This document shows, one piece after another, positions 42,023-52,249 of a stretch of 64,000 nucleotides of DNA (within the stretch, counting starts at the first letter, position 1; every line of letters begins with the position of its first letter). The notes beneath the pieces were generated by a model that saw only the letters and a list, made by a program, of their open reading frames with translations, was not told where the DNA came from and did not search any database. The translations under genes and the position numbers were made by a program. The stretch spans positions 2,108,001-2,172,000 of the forward strand of contig JAHCVI010000006.1 of assembly GCA_019096155.1 (NCBI GenBank). The letters run 5' to 3'. The DNA is from Staphylotrichum longicolle (Eukaryota; Ascomycota; Sordariomycetes; Sordariales; Chaetomiaceae).

Positions 42023-43882
42023 ACGTAGGTGTATAGCGAAAGTTACATACATGCGAAAGTTACACTAAACCACACCAATGCGACATCTCACTTCTACACT
42101 CACTTCCTCCACAACCTAACATGCCTCAGAAAAATGACGAAAGCCAAGTTATCTTGGCCCTCTAGGCTCTTGAGAATGATCCCAAATTAAGTCTTAGAGC
42201 TGCAGCTCGGATCTTTTCTGTGGACCCAATGAAGCTAAGCCGCCGTCGACGCGGTCAGCAGTCACGACGCGACATTCCAGCCAACTCTCGGAAATTGACC
42301 GATTTAGAGGAATCTGTCATTATTTAGTATATCCTCGACCTGGATGCCAAAGGATTTCCTCCCCGTTTGTCTGGTGTGGAAGATATGGCCAATCGACTGC
42401 TTGCCGAACGCGATGCGGAACGCGTTGGAACGCGTTGGGCTTCAACCTTTGTTAAACGGCATGTAGAGGTCAATACGCGTTTCAATCGGAAATACGACTA
42501 CTAGAGGGCCCAATGCGAAGATCCAGAGATTATTCGCGGCTGGTTTGCGCTTGTGCGGAATATAATCGCGAAGTATGGCATCTAGGAGGCGGATATCTAC
42601 AATTTTGATGAGACTAGGTTTCAAATGGGCGTTATCTCGACTGCAATGGTTATTACAAGCTCCGAACGGCGTGGCAGGGCAAAGTCGAAGTAGCCTGGCA
42701 ATCGCGAGTGGATAATAGTAGTCCAGGGTGTCAATGCTACTGGCTAGGTGATCCCGCCGTTCATCATCGTCAAGGGCAAGCATTACCTTTCCTCTTGGTA
42801 TGAGAATAGCCTATTGCTAAAAGACTAGGTTATCGCGATATCTGAAAACGGTTGGACAACGAATGAGAGAGGTCTAGAATGGATCTAGTACTTCGACAAG
42901 TATACTAAAGCTCGAAAAGTCGGGGTTTATCGCCTCCTTATCCTCGACGGCCACGATAGCTACTACTCGACCGCCTTCGAGCTCTACTATAAGGAGAATA
43001 ATATCATTATACTCTGTATGCCTCCCTACTCGTCTCACATTCTCTAGCCGCTCGATGTTGGATGTTTTAGCCCGCTCAAGACGGTATATGGCAAGCAGAT
43101 CGAGGGGATGATGCGGGCAAGTATTACCTATATCACCAAGGAGGACTTCTTTCCTGCGTTCTACGCCGCTTTCCAGGCCGCCCTGACCCCTGAAAATATC
43201 TAAGGAGGTTTTCGAGGTGCTGGACTTGTTCCTTTCGATCCTGAGAAGGTGATGTCCCAGCTCGACATCCGTCTAAAGACTCTAATACCGTCGAGCTCGC
43301 GGCCTAGCAGTGCCTACGCCTGGGTTTCCAAGACCCCGAACAACCCAATGGAAGCCTCCTCGCAGTCTACCCTTATCAAAAATCGAATTACCCGGCATCA
43401 AGATAGCTCTCCAACTGAGATTTTGAGGGCGGTTGATATATTTGCAAAAGGGACATCCAAGGTCATGCATTAGTTGGCATTGTTGCGGGCAGAGAACTAG
43501 AGCCTCCGAGCCGTAAATGAGGCGCTGAGCAAACGCCGGAGGGCTAAAAAACAACGGCTACGACAAGGAGGATCGCTTTCTATACAGGATGCATAGGATC
43601 TACAGGGTTAGAGAGAGGTTGAGGTGCAGCTAAAGGAGGAAACGCAGGCGGGTAGTGGTCGGAAGCCGAGAATTGAGACGCGTGCGCGGCGTTGTGGCAA
43701 CTGCGGTGAACCAGGTCACAATGCGCGTACCTGTCAGATAGTTGTGGAAACGTCGGAGGAAGACGATTCCGAGTAGTTTCATTTGTTTTGAGCTGGTTCG
43801 GTGGAATTCATACAGATTTAGTTGAGAGGGTGTGGTTTAGTGTAACTTTCGCATGTATGTAACTTTCGCTATACACCTACGT
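42023..43882 (+). mobile_element. Fot1/pogo-like DNA transposon, copy 1 (RIP-degraded)
   Basis: 1860-bp element with perfect 54-bp terminal inverted repeats (42023-42076 and 43829-43882, starting ACGTAGGTGT) flanked by TA duplications (42021-42022 and 43883-43884), as in the Tc1/mariner-pogo superfamily. Each TIR holds two direct GCGAAAGTTACA-type blocks, which may be transposase binding sites. It encloses a transposase relic at 42121-43776. Confidence 0.9.
42121..43776 (+). pseudogene. Pogo-type (DDE_1) transposase relic, copy 1
   Basis: Reads as a Fot1-like transposase: N-terminal helix-turn-helix (DPKLSLRAAARIFSV; SRRRRGQQSRRDIPANSRKL), CENP-B-like middle, DDE segments (YNFDETRF; LLILDGHDSYYS; LQPLDVGCFSPLK read through a stop), and a C-terminal CCHC zinc knuckle (CGNCGEPGHNARTC). 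At least ten in-frame stops, most of them TAG where copy 2 or the family has CAG, i.e. C-to-T at CpA, the RIP preference. Not functional. Confidence 0.88.
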
Positions 43883-44291
43883 TAACGTTAGTTAGGTCTG
43901 TCATGAACCAGAGCTGAGACGATCACTCAGAGATTCCTTCACGCGTGACTCGCTCGACTCGTTCATTTTCTTTCAGTCGATAGTTTTCTGAATCTGGCAA
44001 GTGGAGCAAGACTTTCAGCTCTTCGATCGCAAAACGAACCAACCAGAAGACCAATGCCCACAACAATACCTCACTAGCGCTCTCAGCTTGTGGATCTCGC
44101 CTCCCGACAGCCTGGGTTTTGATGGTCGAGACCCATCAGTTCCCCAGATGAAAACCAGCACCATGCCGCGAGCTGTTTTCGCAATCCCTTCCGTCTCATT
44201 GTCTCTTGGGCGCCACTCATTATTGCCTTGCCACAGCCCTGTCCAGTTGTTTCCAGTCACTCGTTGAACTTCGACATTTCGAATCACCAGG
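43883..44291. other. Intergenic spacer and promoter
   Basis: 409 bp between the transposon and the Thr-rich secreted protein gene. Presumably the promoter of that gene; nothing else seen. Confidence 0.4.
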
Positions 44292-45443
44292 ATGCGCCTC
44301 ACGACAGCCATCCCCACCGCCGTTCTGGTCGGACTCGTCGCCGCGAGCCCCCCTCAGCTCCATCGGCGCGTTTCTGGCGGTAGCAGTAGCAGTACTACCG
44401 GTAGTCAGGTTTGTGTTGAGGACGCGCTACATGCCTGCTTCGCCAGCTCGCTCAGCCAGGCAAGCGCGTACTGCACCAACTCCGTCATCACGGTCGCCGA
44501 GACGACCAACACCGTCACTTTCACGCCCACTGTGACCATCACTCAAGCCGTGACCGCAACCGCAACGGTTACGGCAACCGAGCTCCAAACGGCGACGACA
44601 ACCGTGACCGAGGTCAGGGAGGCCGTCAACAAGAGGGCTGCGCGCCGCAAGAGAGGCTCGTGCCGCCCCAAGACGCCACTTGCCTGCCTGGCAAGCTTGC
44701 CGACCGCCGCCATCCTGCCGGCCCAGTTCACCTCGGCATGCTCCTGCATCGGCGTCACGACCGCCACCGTCACGGCTACCGTCACGGCCGACACTCCCGA
44801 TACCGTTGTTGAGACCCAGACGGCCACCGCCACCGTGACCGACGCAGTCACTCAAACTAGTGTCGTCACCGTGACCGAGATCTCGACGTCGACGAAGCCT
44901 GTCCCAACTCAATCCGCCTTGCCCCTGGTTGTCAACGGCGACTTTGGGACCGGCACTCTGGACGGCTGGAGCGTGCTGATGCGATCTGGCGAAGGGGACA
45001 CGCAGAGTGTAATACCTCAAGGAAACAGAAACGTCCTGAAAATCTCCACTTCGTACTTCACACGCAGCGCGACTGCGTCTGTCGCTTTTGGCCAAGTTCT
45101 GAACTGGTGAGTGAGCCACTCCCACATGCCCGTCAGCAAAGGGGGGACTACCGCCCCGGTACTGACTCTTCGTTCCCGTCTTAGCGTCGCCGGCAGCAGC
45201 ATGAAGATCACCTTCCAGTACAGCGTCGTGTCCAGCTATTCCAACGGCAACCCTTGGTCGGTTACTCTCGGGAACACCGCCCTAGCAAGCGGGGGCGGTG
45301 CCTCCGTTCCGTGGTTACAGTTCTCGCGTGAGGTGGTTTGCGGGCCAACCGAATCCAGCAACACCCTGGCTTTCAGACTGCAGTCCAACGCGAACCGGGC
45401 GGCCAGTCTCCTCGTCGCCGATGTCACCGTAACCTTGCTTTAA
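44292..45443 (+). CDS. Secreted Thr/Val-rich protein with C-terminal jelly-roll-like domain
   Basis: Exons 44292-45106 and 45185-45443 (78-bp intron), 357 aa. Signal peptide MRLTTAIPTAVLVGLVAASP. Residues about 65-205 are dominated by T-x-T-V-T/TATVT repeats, likely O-glycosylated, interrupted by a small basic/Cys segment (RRKRGSCRPKTPLACL...CSCIGV). The C-terminal part (LPLVVNGDFGTGTLDGWSV through the end) has the N-G-D-F...G-W opening seen in carbohydrate-binding-like beta-sandwich domains of fungal wall proteins. No GPI signal seen. Function unknown; a wall or extracellular protein is likely. Confidence 0.8.
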
Positions 45444-45755
45444 GTAGGCGCGATGCAATTACGGTGTTACGGTGTTGGATCCCAGGGCTAAGAAACCTTT
45501 TTAAGACTGTGTGTATGGACAATGCCTTCTGAAAAATCCTGTTATACCTTCCAGGTCCATGATTACAAGACCGCGAACTGTGTGCGGCGTCCTTCGCCTG
45601 GACTCTCGGATGGAGAGTGCTAGTCACCGAGGAGCATCTCCGGCAATAGGACAACCTGAAGAACGTTATGCCGTCAACGGATATTCAGCCTGTCGTTGGA
45701 GTACCAAGTAAGGTAGTTTGAAAGCCATGCTGCTTGTATATCGTATCCCGCCCCG
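45444..45755. other. Convergent intergenic spacer
   Basis: 312 bp between convergent genes; 3' UTR sequence only, as far as I can see. Confidence 0.4.
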
Positions 45756-47566
45756 CTATGTCGTTGTCTCCTTGACAAGCGACCAGCATTTCTTCATGCC
45801 TGTTCCCATGGACTCGCTGTCGATGTCCTTGGCTGAGGCCCACCTTTCCCGCGCACCACATGCCGGCAAGTCACCCGCATCATCCAGCTCGAAAAGGTGG
45901 ACATGCATGGTAAGCTTCAAGTGCGAGAAGAGCCAAGGCACACTCTCAAGCTCTCCAGCATGCTTCAAGGATGGCCGCCCAGCCTTTGGCCCCTTGTTCC
46001 TTTGGGGTATCAAACTCGCGGCATACGACAGAGCGTTTGCTTTCCGGGTTTTGATCGTGCTGTCATTCGTCTTCGGTAACGTGTGACTGGGCAACTCCCA
46101 CAGTCCCCCAAGGAGGCCTTTGTCTGGCCTTTGGTGGATCAGGTAGCGCCCGTCTGAGGCACGGCGGATGGCGCAGACAAGCGTTTCTTCCTCGCGGACC
46201 TTCTTCTTGGGCTTCTTGAGGGGAAACTTCCTGGTGTGCTGGATGATGGTCTCCAATGTGCGAGCATCGGGTCCTGGTGTTTCTGCGGCTGGCGTAGTGG
46301 CAAAGAAACGAGACAGCTTGTCTCCTCTCGTGGTAGGTTCTTTCTTGGCCTCCTTGTCCAGATCAACTTCATCTTGTCCTCCTGCTGCCTCGTCGAACGG
46401 AGCGCAGAGCGTACAGACATCCTCGATGTCCCCCACTGCCTCAACCGGAGGTCGATTCTCCGCCAGAGCCATCCCTTCCGCATACGCCCGACAGGTGCCT
46501 GTTATGGGACACACGGCACAATTCGGTTTGGGCGTGCACACGGTACTCCCCAACTCCATCAGCGCCTGCCCCCACCTCCCCGGCCTGTCACTGACCCCTC
46601 CCTCGCCCACCTCCCCGTCCCCCGCCACAACCCTCACCAACTCCCCCGCGGCGTCCCACAGCATCCCCACGACGGCCTTATCCCCCTTCACATCCCCCAG
46701 CACCCCCATCTGCCGACTCAGCACCCTCAGCACATTCCCATCCACCACCGCCGCCGGCACGCCAAACACAATACTGGCCACCGCGCGGCGGTATACCGCC
46801 CCACCCCAGGCAGCCGCATCAACCCTCCACATCCCCGGGCAACAACCCCGCCATCTCCTCCCGGTCCCCATCACCGCGCAAACCACCCTCGCCGCCTGCC
46901 ACACCCTCCTCGCCCGGCTGTAATACCCAGCCCCGTCCACATCCCGACCACCTCCTCCTCGCTCGCGCCGCCAGGTCGCCCATCGTCGGCCACCGCGCCA
47001 TCCACGCGTCAGTACCCCACCACCACCGCGACGCGCGTCTGCTGGAGCATGACCTCGGAGATCCAGACCTCGTAGGCGCGCTGGGCGAGGGCGGCGGCGG
47101 GGACAGGGTGGACGGCGGGTGGAAGAGTTTGCGCGCAGGGCATGGAGCGGGCGGAGAAGGCCGTGTCGAACCAGGTGAGGAGGGCGAGGCGGGCGGAGGG
47201 GGAGGTGAGTAAGAGGGGGGTGTGGTAGGTTGGGGGGTGGGTTCGGTCATGGGAGGGGGCTTGAAGGGGAGGAGGGGCGGGTGAGGTTGGGGCGATGGCA
47301 GTGGCGGTGCTGCTCAGGGGTTGACGAGGGCGGCAGGTTGCGGTTCTGTTGGGGCGGTTTGATTTGGGCTGTGTTCTGCGGCGTTTGGCCGGCCTCGATG
47401 CTTCTGGTTCGGTGTCACTCAGCTCCGGGTCTGAGTCCGACGGAAACGCGGCGTCTCCGGACAGGGAGTCGGTGTCGTCGGCAACACCATTTTGTTGCGA
47501 GGCACAGGAACCGTTCTCAGCTCTGGTGTTTTTTCCTGCGATGCGTGCGCTTTTGCGAGTCGTCAT
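45756..47566 (-). CDS. A/G-specific adenine DNA glycosylase (MutY), frame-broken in the catalytic domain
   Basis: Base-excision repair enzyme removing A opposite 8-oxoG. ATG at 47566 (MTTRKSARIAGK, nuclear-type basic start; an upstream TTG is ignored). Recognisable blocks are ISEVMLQQTRVA (catalytic Glu region), a helix-hairpin-helix read as LPGVGRYT, VVDGNVLRVLSRQ (catalytic Asp), the Fe-S cluster CTPKPNCAVCPITGTC, and a C-terminal NUDIX-like domain ending at 45756. Between about 46780 and 47012 the frame changes repeatedly. Deviations near 47009, 46966, 46927, 46880, 46823 and 46785, nearly all explained by one missing base in a G/C run, are needed to read one protein. Downstream of 46780 it is clean. 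Either assembly error in a very GC-rich patch or a dead gene. Confidence 0.78.
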
Positions 47567-47982
47567 CTTTGGGGGCTTCTGTGGTGCAGGCTCGCAAACT
47601 CGTTGCTTGCGTGTTTTGGTCTGACTGACGCGTTTTGAGAACCGAGATTGAGGTTCCTTCAAACCCTAACCCTTTTGCTAAGACCCGTCTCGATCGTGTG
47701 GAAGTTTTTTCTGTCTTCATCTGGCATGGAGGCCTCTGACGAAGAATAATCAGGCCTAGGGTATACGATGACATGTAATTCAGCTGTATGGTCACTTCTT
47801 TAATGAACTGCTCCAGGCAAATAGGCGTATCTGGGTACCTATCTTACCTACTGAGTCGATTTATTACCTTCAGTTAAGGTAGGTTACCAGGGAGCTGGCC
47901 AGGATGGAACCCTATCCATGTGATAAGGTAAATTTTGAAACCGAACAAAACTGAAATTACTGGAGTCTGGTGGACTTTGAGG
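47567..47982. other. Intergenic spacer
   Basis: 416 bp, moderately AT-rich, between the MutY start and the end of the LIM relic. Contains GGTAAG/CTTACC-like short repeats near 47840-47890; no gene. Confidence 0.35.
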
Positions 47983-49764
47983 TCACTCGGCCCCGAACAA
48001 ACGAAATTCACACCACGAGTGAAGGAATTCGTTCCCATCGAAACGCTCGAATACAGGATTTCTGCCTTGATAGGCTTCTCGCAAGAGACGCAAAAGTGCT
48101 TCTTGCAATAGAAACCCCTTGATGCTCATGAAACCGGTCTTCGCGTTTAAACACGACACCACAACACTTCGCCTTGAAATGGTCGGCGTGGAATTTGGCC
48201 TTGCCGGCGCTGCTGAGAGTGACCTCCATGCAGTCTTTCTCGACTGGCATGCCAAACCACCGCAGTGGCCAAGTTTCTGGAAATGATGAAGCTTGCAAAG
48301 ATAATATGCCCCTGTGCGGGAAGCTTGCTTGTAATATGCGCCGGGGAGGAGTTGCTTGCACTATAGCTCAAGGTTTGGGGTTAAGAGTTGATACTAACCT
48401 TCTCTCAGGTTGCAAGCTGAAGAAAGAAACGAACGTACCATCCATATCCCACATTCAAAGCACTTTGAATGGAAGTAGTTGCCATCGTCTAGTTGAAGAA
48501 CCTCGCCAGTGAGACGCTTCCCACAACTGGAAGACGCACAGCGCTTGACCTCTTCTCCCCGAACAAAGCCCAGAAGGCTTGTGCGGATGGTCACCCATGC
48601 GGCTCGCTCTGGCAGTTTTACTGGATTCATCTGCGGATTTTGGACAAATAGCGCGCTGGTCGCTTCAGCGGTGAGTTTAAAGATTGTTTCGGTACCCCCG
48701 GTTCGGATTCTTCCTCGGCCTTGGCCTCTATGAGCTCTTCTACCCTTGGCTGCATGGGCTCCTGGAACGACAAGTCAAGAGCGGTAGGGTGGTGGTCTGG
48801 CGACTTAACAAAGCCCTCGGCCCGAGCAGCCGGGCCATCGTCCTGCATGGGCCCTCTGATCTGGGGCTGGCATTGACAGGGAGCTCCTCTATTCCCGGGA
48901 GGGCTGATCGCCGAGCAGACGCCCTGGCTTGCGCAAGCACCCGCCTGTAGACGCGCCCGCTGACGACTTCGTCGTCAAAGTCGAAGTCAACATCTGATGG
49001 TGTGAGAGAATCCCGATCTGGACCCTCGCTCCCGGCAGAGTCCTCGTTCTCGTAGATGGAGCTGGCAACTCTCACACTGGGGTTGGCTGAGCGCAGTGAC
49101 TCTGTCATGTCAGCAGCCGCTCGAATCGTCTCCTGTCTGTTCTGCAGGATCTCTCTGATATCGGAAAGTGCGTTTCTGCGTACTGGTGTCAGCGTCTCTC
49201 CATGGGCAGAATTTTCACCCCCTCAAGTTCGCGCCTACACTTGGAACAATTGTATCACTAGGCTAATGGCAGTCTGCTGCCCGCGCAGCGCACTCAGGAG
49301 CTCGTTAAGCCTTTTCTCATTCCATATCAGGCGGGCCCGAGCCCTCCATCCCGCCGCCGCTGCCGAGGCAGGGCCTGGCTCTCCTGAGCCAGGGACAATC
49401 CGCCGTAGCTCGAGCTCAAGACAGCCGAATACCACGTTGCATCCAGTCAGAGCTTGGTCTAAGACATCAAGTAGCAGCAGCTCTGGCTGCGAACGCCCTA
49501 TGTGTTTTCTCTGCAATAGCAGGCTGCGGAGGTGGGCGAGCGAAGCGGAGATGACATTCGTCTCAGAACACATTGAGACAAGAATGAGGGGCGCATCCTG
49601 GTACTTTTCTTGAAGATCATACAGTGACTTGGTAGTAGAGAGGCATGTCTTTGCGGTTGTGAGCTATGAGCTCTGGTCAGTCACAACACTGCCAGTTGGG
49701 GCAGGATGCAAGAATTGGAAACAGATGAGCTTACCACGATGGACGCAATAGAAATGGGGTCCAT
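47983..49764 (-). pseudogene. Fungal N-terminal domain + LIM domain protein, heavily frame-broken
   Basis: Starts MDPISIASIV at 49764 (exon to 49735), then 49663-49239 and 49176 onward. The first part (TTAKTCLSTTKSLYDLQ, CSETNVISASLAHLRSLL, RARLIWNEKRLNELLSALRGQ) is the helical fungal N-domain found at the front of STAND and related proteins. A charged linker follows, then LIM sequence: RCASSSCGKRLTGEVLQLDD, NYFHSKCFECG, GMPVEKDCMEV, FHADHFKAKCCGVVFK, FHEHQG, FYCKKHFCVSCEKPIKAEI and FERFDGNEF. The LIM pieces lie in all three frames, and at least five one-base deletions (about 48860, 48650, 48250, 48110 and 48060) are needed. One expected zinc-binding Cys reads Ala and another Phe. The fusion itself is inferred from continuous strand and spacing. 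Confidence 0.6.
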
Positions 49765-50800
49765 AGTTGCTTCTGGCGCAATCTCTATAAAATGACTAAA
49801 GCTTCACAGGGCGGATCTGTGCAGAAGTCCAGGTCAGAGACGAAGACGAGCCGAGAAACCGGAGATGAGGAGGAGCTGTCTTCACCGTCCCATCGCCCAG
49901 CAGCGGCGCTGTAGTGAGGGGCTGTTGCGGCTGAGCCACTTTGGGTCTTTGGGGCTTGGGCCGCCTTCGACATGGCTCGGCTTGAATGCTGTCCATGCCT
50001 TGGCACTTGACACGTGCCAGATAATGAATCAAAGTCAGCCGTCTCTCCGCAGCGACCCAATGGCAGAGCATCCGCCTTGCCGCTCGGCAGACCTCCAGCA
50101 CTTGCTCGCTTTATTTGTTTCTGGCACGGACCAATACCCTAGCTCAAGCGACTGAGCCTCGTCTCTATGTCCTTACGGATCAAGAGAGTTGCTCATCTTG
50201 TTCCCGGCAAAAGATTCTTCGCTCCTGATGGCGGACCCCTTGTGCTGCCAACAGCGAGTGTGTTGCAACATGGTTGAGTTCTCGTCTTCAAACAAATGAC
50301 ATCGTTCTTCGTTTGGGGGGTAAGATTCCTGCATCAGAGACTCCTATGGGAGATTTGTCTGTAAACGTGTGCTACTAAACTTGGGCTCTAGATGGGCGTC
50401 AATCAAGCCGCCATTTACTTGAAGGCTCAAGCGTCTTGCTCCGACTGAAGCTGGCTTCCATGCATATTCCATGCCGAATCTCCAAATCTGCAGCGCATGT
50501 GGTTCTCAACCGTGCCAACCTTGTGGGCTCAGGGATGGGGGTATAATAAGAGCCGAGCCGAGACCCGGTAGGCCATATGCAGGCTCATATGTCGATCGAA
50601 GTACAAGACGGATGAATTGAGTTCGACAAGTGGGTTGAAAATGGATTGTAATATCCTCTCGGGTATTTCCCGATGGTCCGAGCCTGAACTGCCTCTTGGA
50701 TCCCAACCCCAATCAATGGATATTGTGAAGAGGGGGAACTAATATCAAACGGTAGCATGTTTCAGGATCAACAAAGATGAATGAATGTAAATCATCTAGG
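49765..50800. other. Intergenic region
   Basis: About 1.0 kb between divergent genes. Minus-strand ORFs here (49785-50101) are not protein-like. No RNA gene or repeat recognised. Confidence 0.35.
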
Positions 50801-50807
50801 TATAAAA
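50801..50807 (+). promoter_or_regulatory. TATA box of small secreted protein gene
   Basis: TATAAAA about 97 nt upstream of the ATG at 50898, a spacing usual for fungal genes with a TATA element and short leader. Confidence 0.55.
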
Positions 50808-50897
50808 CCCCTCGGCCTTTACGTCAGGGACCCCGAGTCCTGACTGCCCGCCCTTACTTGCCCGTTTTGAAGCTCGTACGGTCTCCGTTGTTACAAG

Positions 50898-51378
50898 ATG
50901 CACATCTTCATTGGTTTTCTTTCTTTCCTGGCAGCGTTGTCAGCGGCAGCGCCGCAGGTAGCACGGGCGGCCATTGATTACGGTCCCTGCGACTACAACG
51001 GGAATGACAACTGCAAGGAGATCATGGACAACACGGCCTGCTTCCTGAACCCGAAGGGGGCAAACGAGATCTTCAAGTGCATCTCGGGGGGGAGAGATGG
51101 CGTATGGTTTCCTTTCAACTGCTTGTCATCTAGTTCCAGAACGCTGATCCGTTTGCTAGGTCTGTGCCTGTTATGGGTGCCTTGGCTACACGCCTGTCGG
51201 GGAGGTCATTGCTAAGTCGAGTGCTTGCGCGTGAGTTTTGACAGACTGGAGGCAATTGGCTAGGCCTCGCTGATCAACGTGGACAAACAGGGGCTTTCCT
51301 ACATCATCACCCTTGAAGCTCGGCGAAACTCCCAGAATCACACCGCCGCCGACCCCGACTCCGGCCCCAAAGCTTTAG
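50898..51378 (+). CDS. Small secreted Cys-containing protein with Pro/Thr tail (effector-like)
   Basis: Exons 50898-51101, 51160-51230 and 51291-51378 (introns 58 and 60 bp), 120 aa. Signal peptide MHIFIGFLSFLAALSAAAP; the mature part has about seven or eight Cys (DYGPCDYNG, NCKEIM, ACFLN, KCISGG, VCACYGCLGY, SSACA). It ends in a short Pro/Thr tail (TPPPTPTPAPKL). Splicing is inferred from GT..AG pairs that keep Cys-rich text in frame; unspliced reading gives a hydrophobic, implausible tail. Size, secretion signal and Cys content fit the general profile of fungal candidate effectors or small wall proteins, but no family is recognised. Confidence 0.72.
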
Positions 51379-51621
51379 GTATTCTGAGAGTCAAACTGGA
51401 GCGCATGTCCGTCTCGCACGATACATTCTGAGGTCTGGCTTCCGCATGGGGTGTACAGAATGAAACAGAGGAGGATACGCGGCGAAGGCAAGGAGATATC
51501 AGAACAGAATTCATCTCTGAGACGAGCTTCCGAGAGCTAATGACGTAAATTACTAAACTAAAGCAAATGTCTTGAAGAAATTCCCGATACCCAGATGAAA
51601 TGCCCGACGCTGCCAAGCAAA

Positions 51622-52249
51622 TCACACGTACCACGCCGCAATGGCTTCCTCCCATGGAATGACATTGGCACCCTTCACCTCCAAACGCTCCTCTACCTCT
51701 TTCTCAATCTGCTCGGCCGTCTTCCCCGCGTCATCATACGTAGAGTGTGCCCCGGAGAGTATCGAGACGTTGAAACCGGCAGCGAGCGCACCGGTGCAGG
51801 TAGACTCGACGCAGCACTCGCTCTGGATGCCAAATGCAACAATGCTCTCGACGCCCTCTTTCTTCAACTGCGCGGCAAGGCCAGGGTTGGACTCGAATGT
51901 GTCTCCTTTGGCATAGTCAGTTAAGTGACCAACAACAAGGGTCCATGGATTTGAGACAAGACGTACGAGTCCATTTGGCAACCAGGCGTTCTGTGGATGC
52001 GCCTGGGCGCGGTTCGAACACTAGCTGCCACGGCTCACTACCTCGCACGAGTGACCCGCTCTCCGGCTTTTCCTCATGCTGCACAAAGACGATGGTCGAA
52101 GGACCGGACTGAGGAATATTCTTGGTTGCTCGAGCCGCGGCGAGGATCTTCTCACCTGCGGCTTTGATCCGAGCCGAGTGAGGGATCCTGGTGTTTGGAT
52201 CTGTCGCCAGATCGTTTTGGATATCGATGACAAAGAGTGCGGTTGCCAT
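51622..52249 (-). CDS. Isochorismatase-family cysteine hydrolase
   Basis: Exons 52249-51967 and 51905-51622 (61-bp intron), 188 aa, standard for the family. Catalytic triad visible: Asp in ALFVIDIQND, Lys in VAKWTRDTF, and nucleophile Cys in GIQSECCVES. No signal peptide, so cytosolic or unconventionally secreted. Family members hydrolyse isochorismate, nicotinamide, N-carbamoyl compounds or similar small amides; the exact substrate cannot be told. An ATG further upstream (52411) belongs to another frame. Confidence 0.9.
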
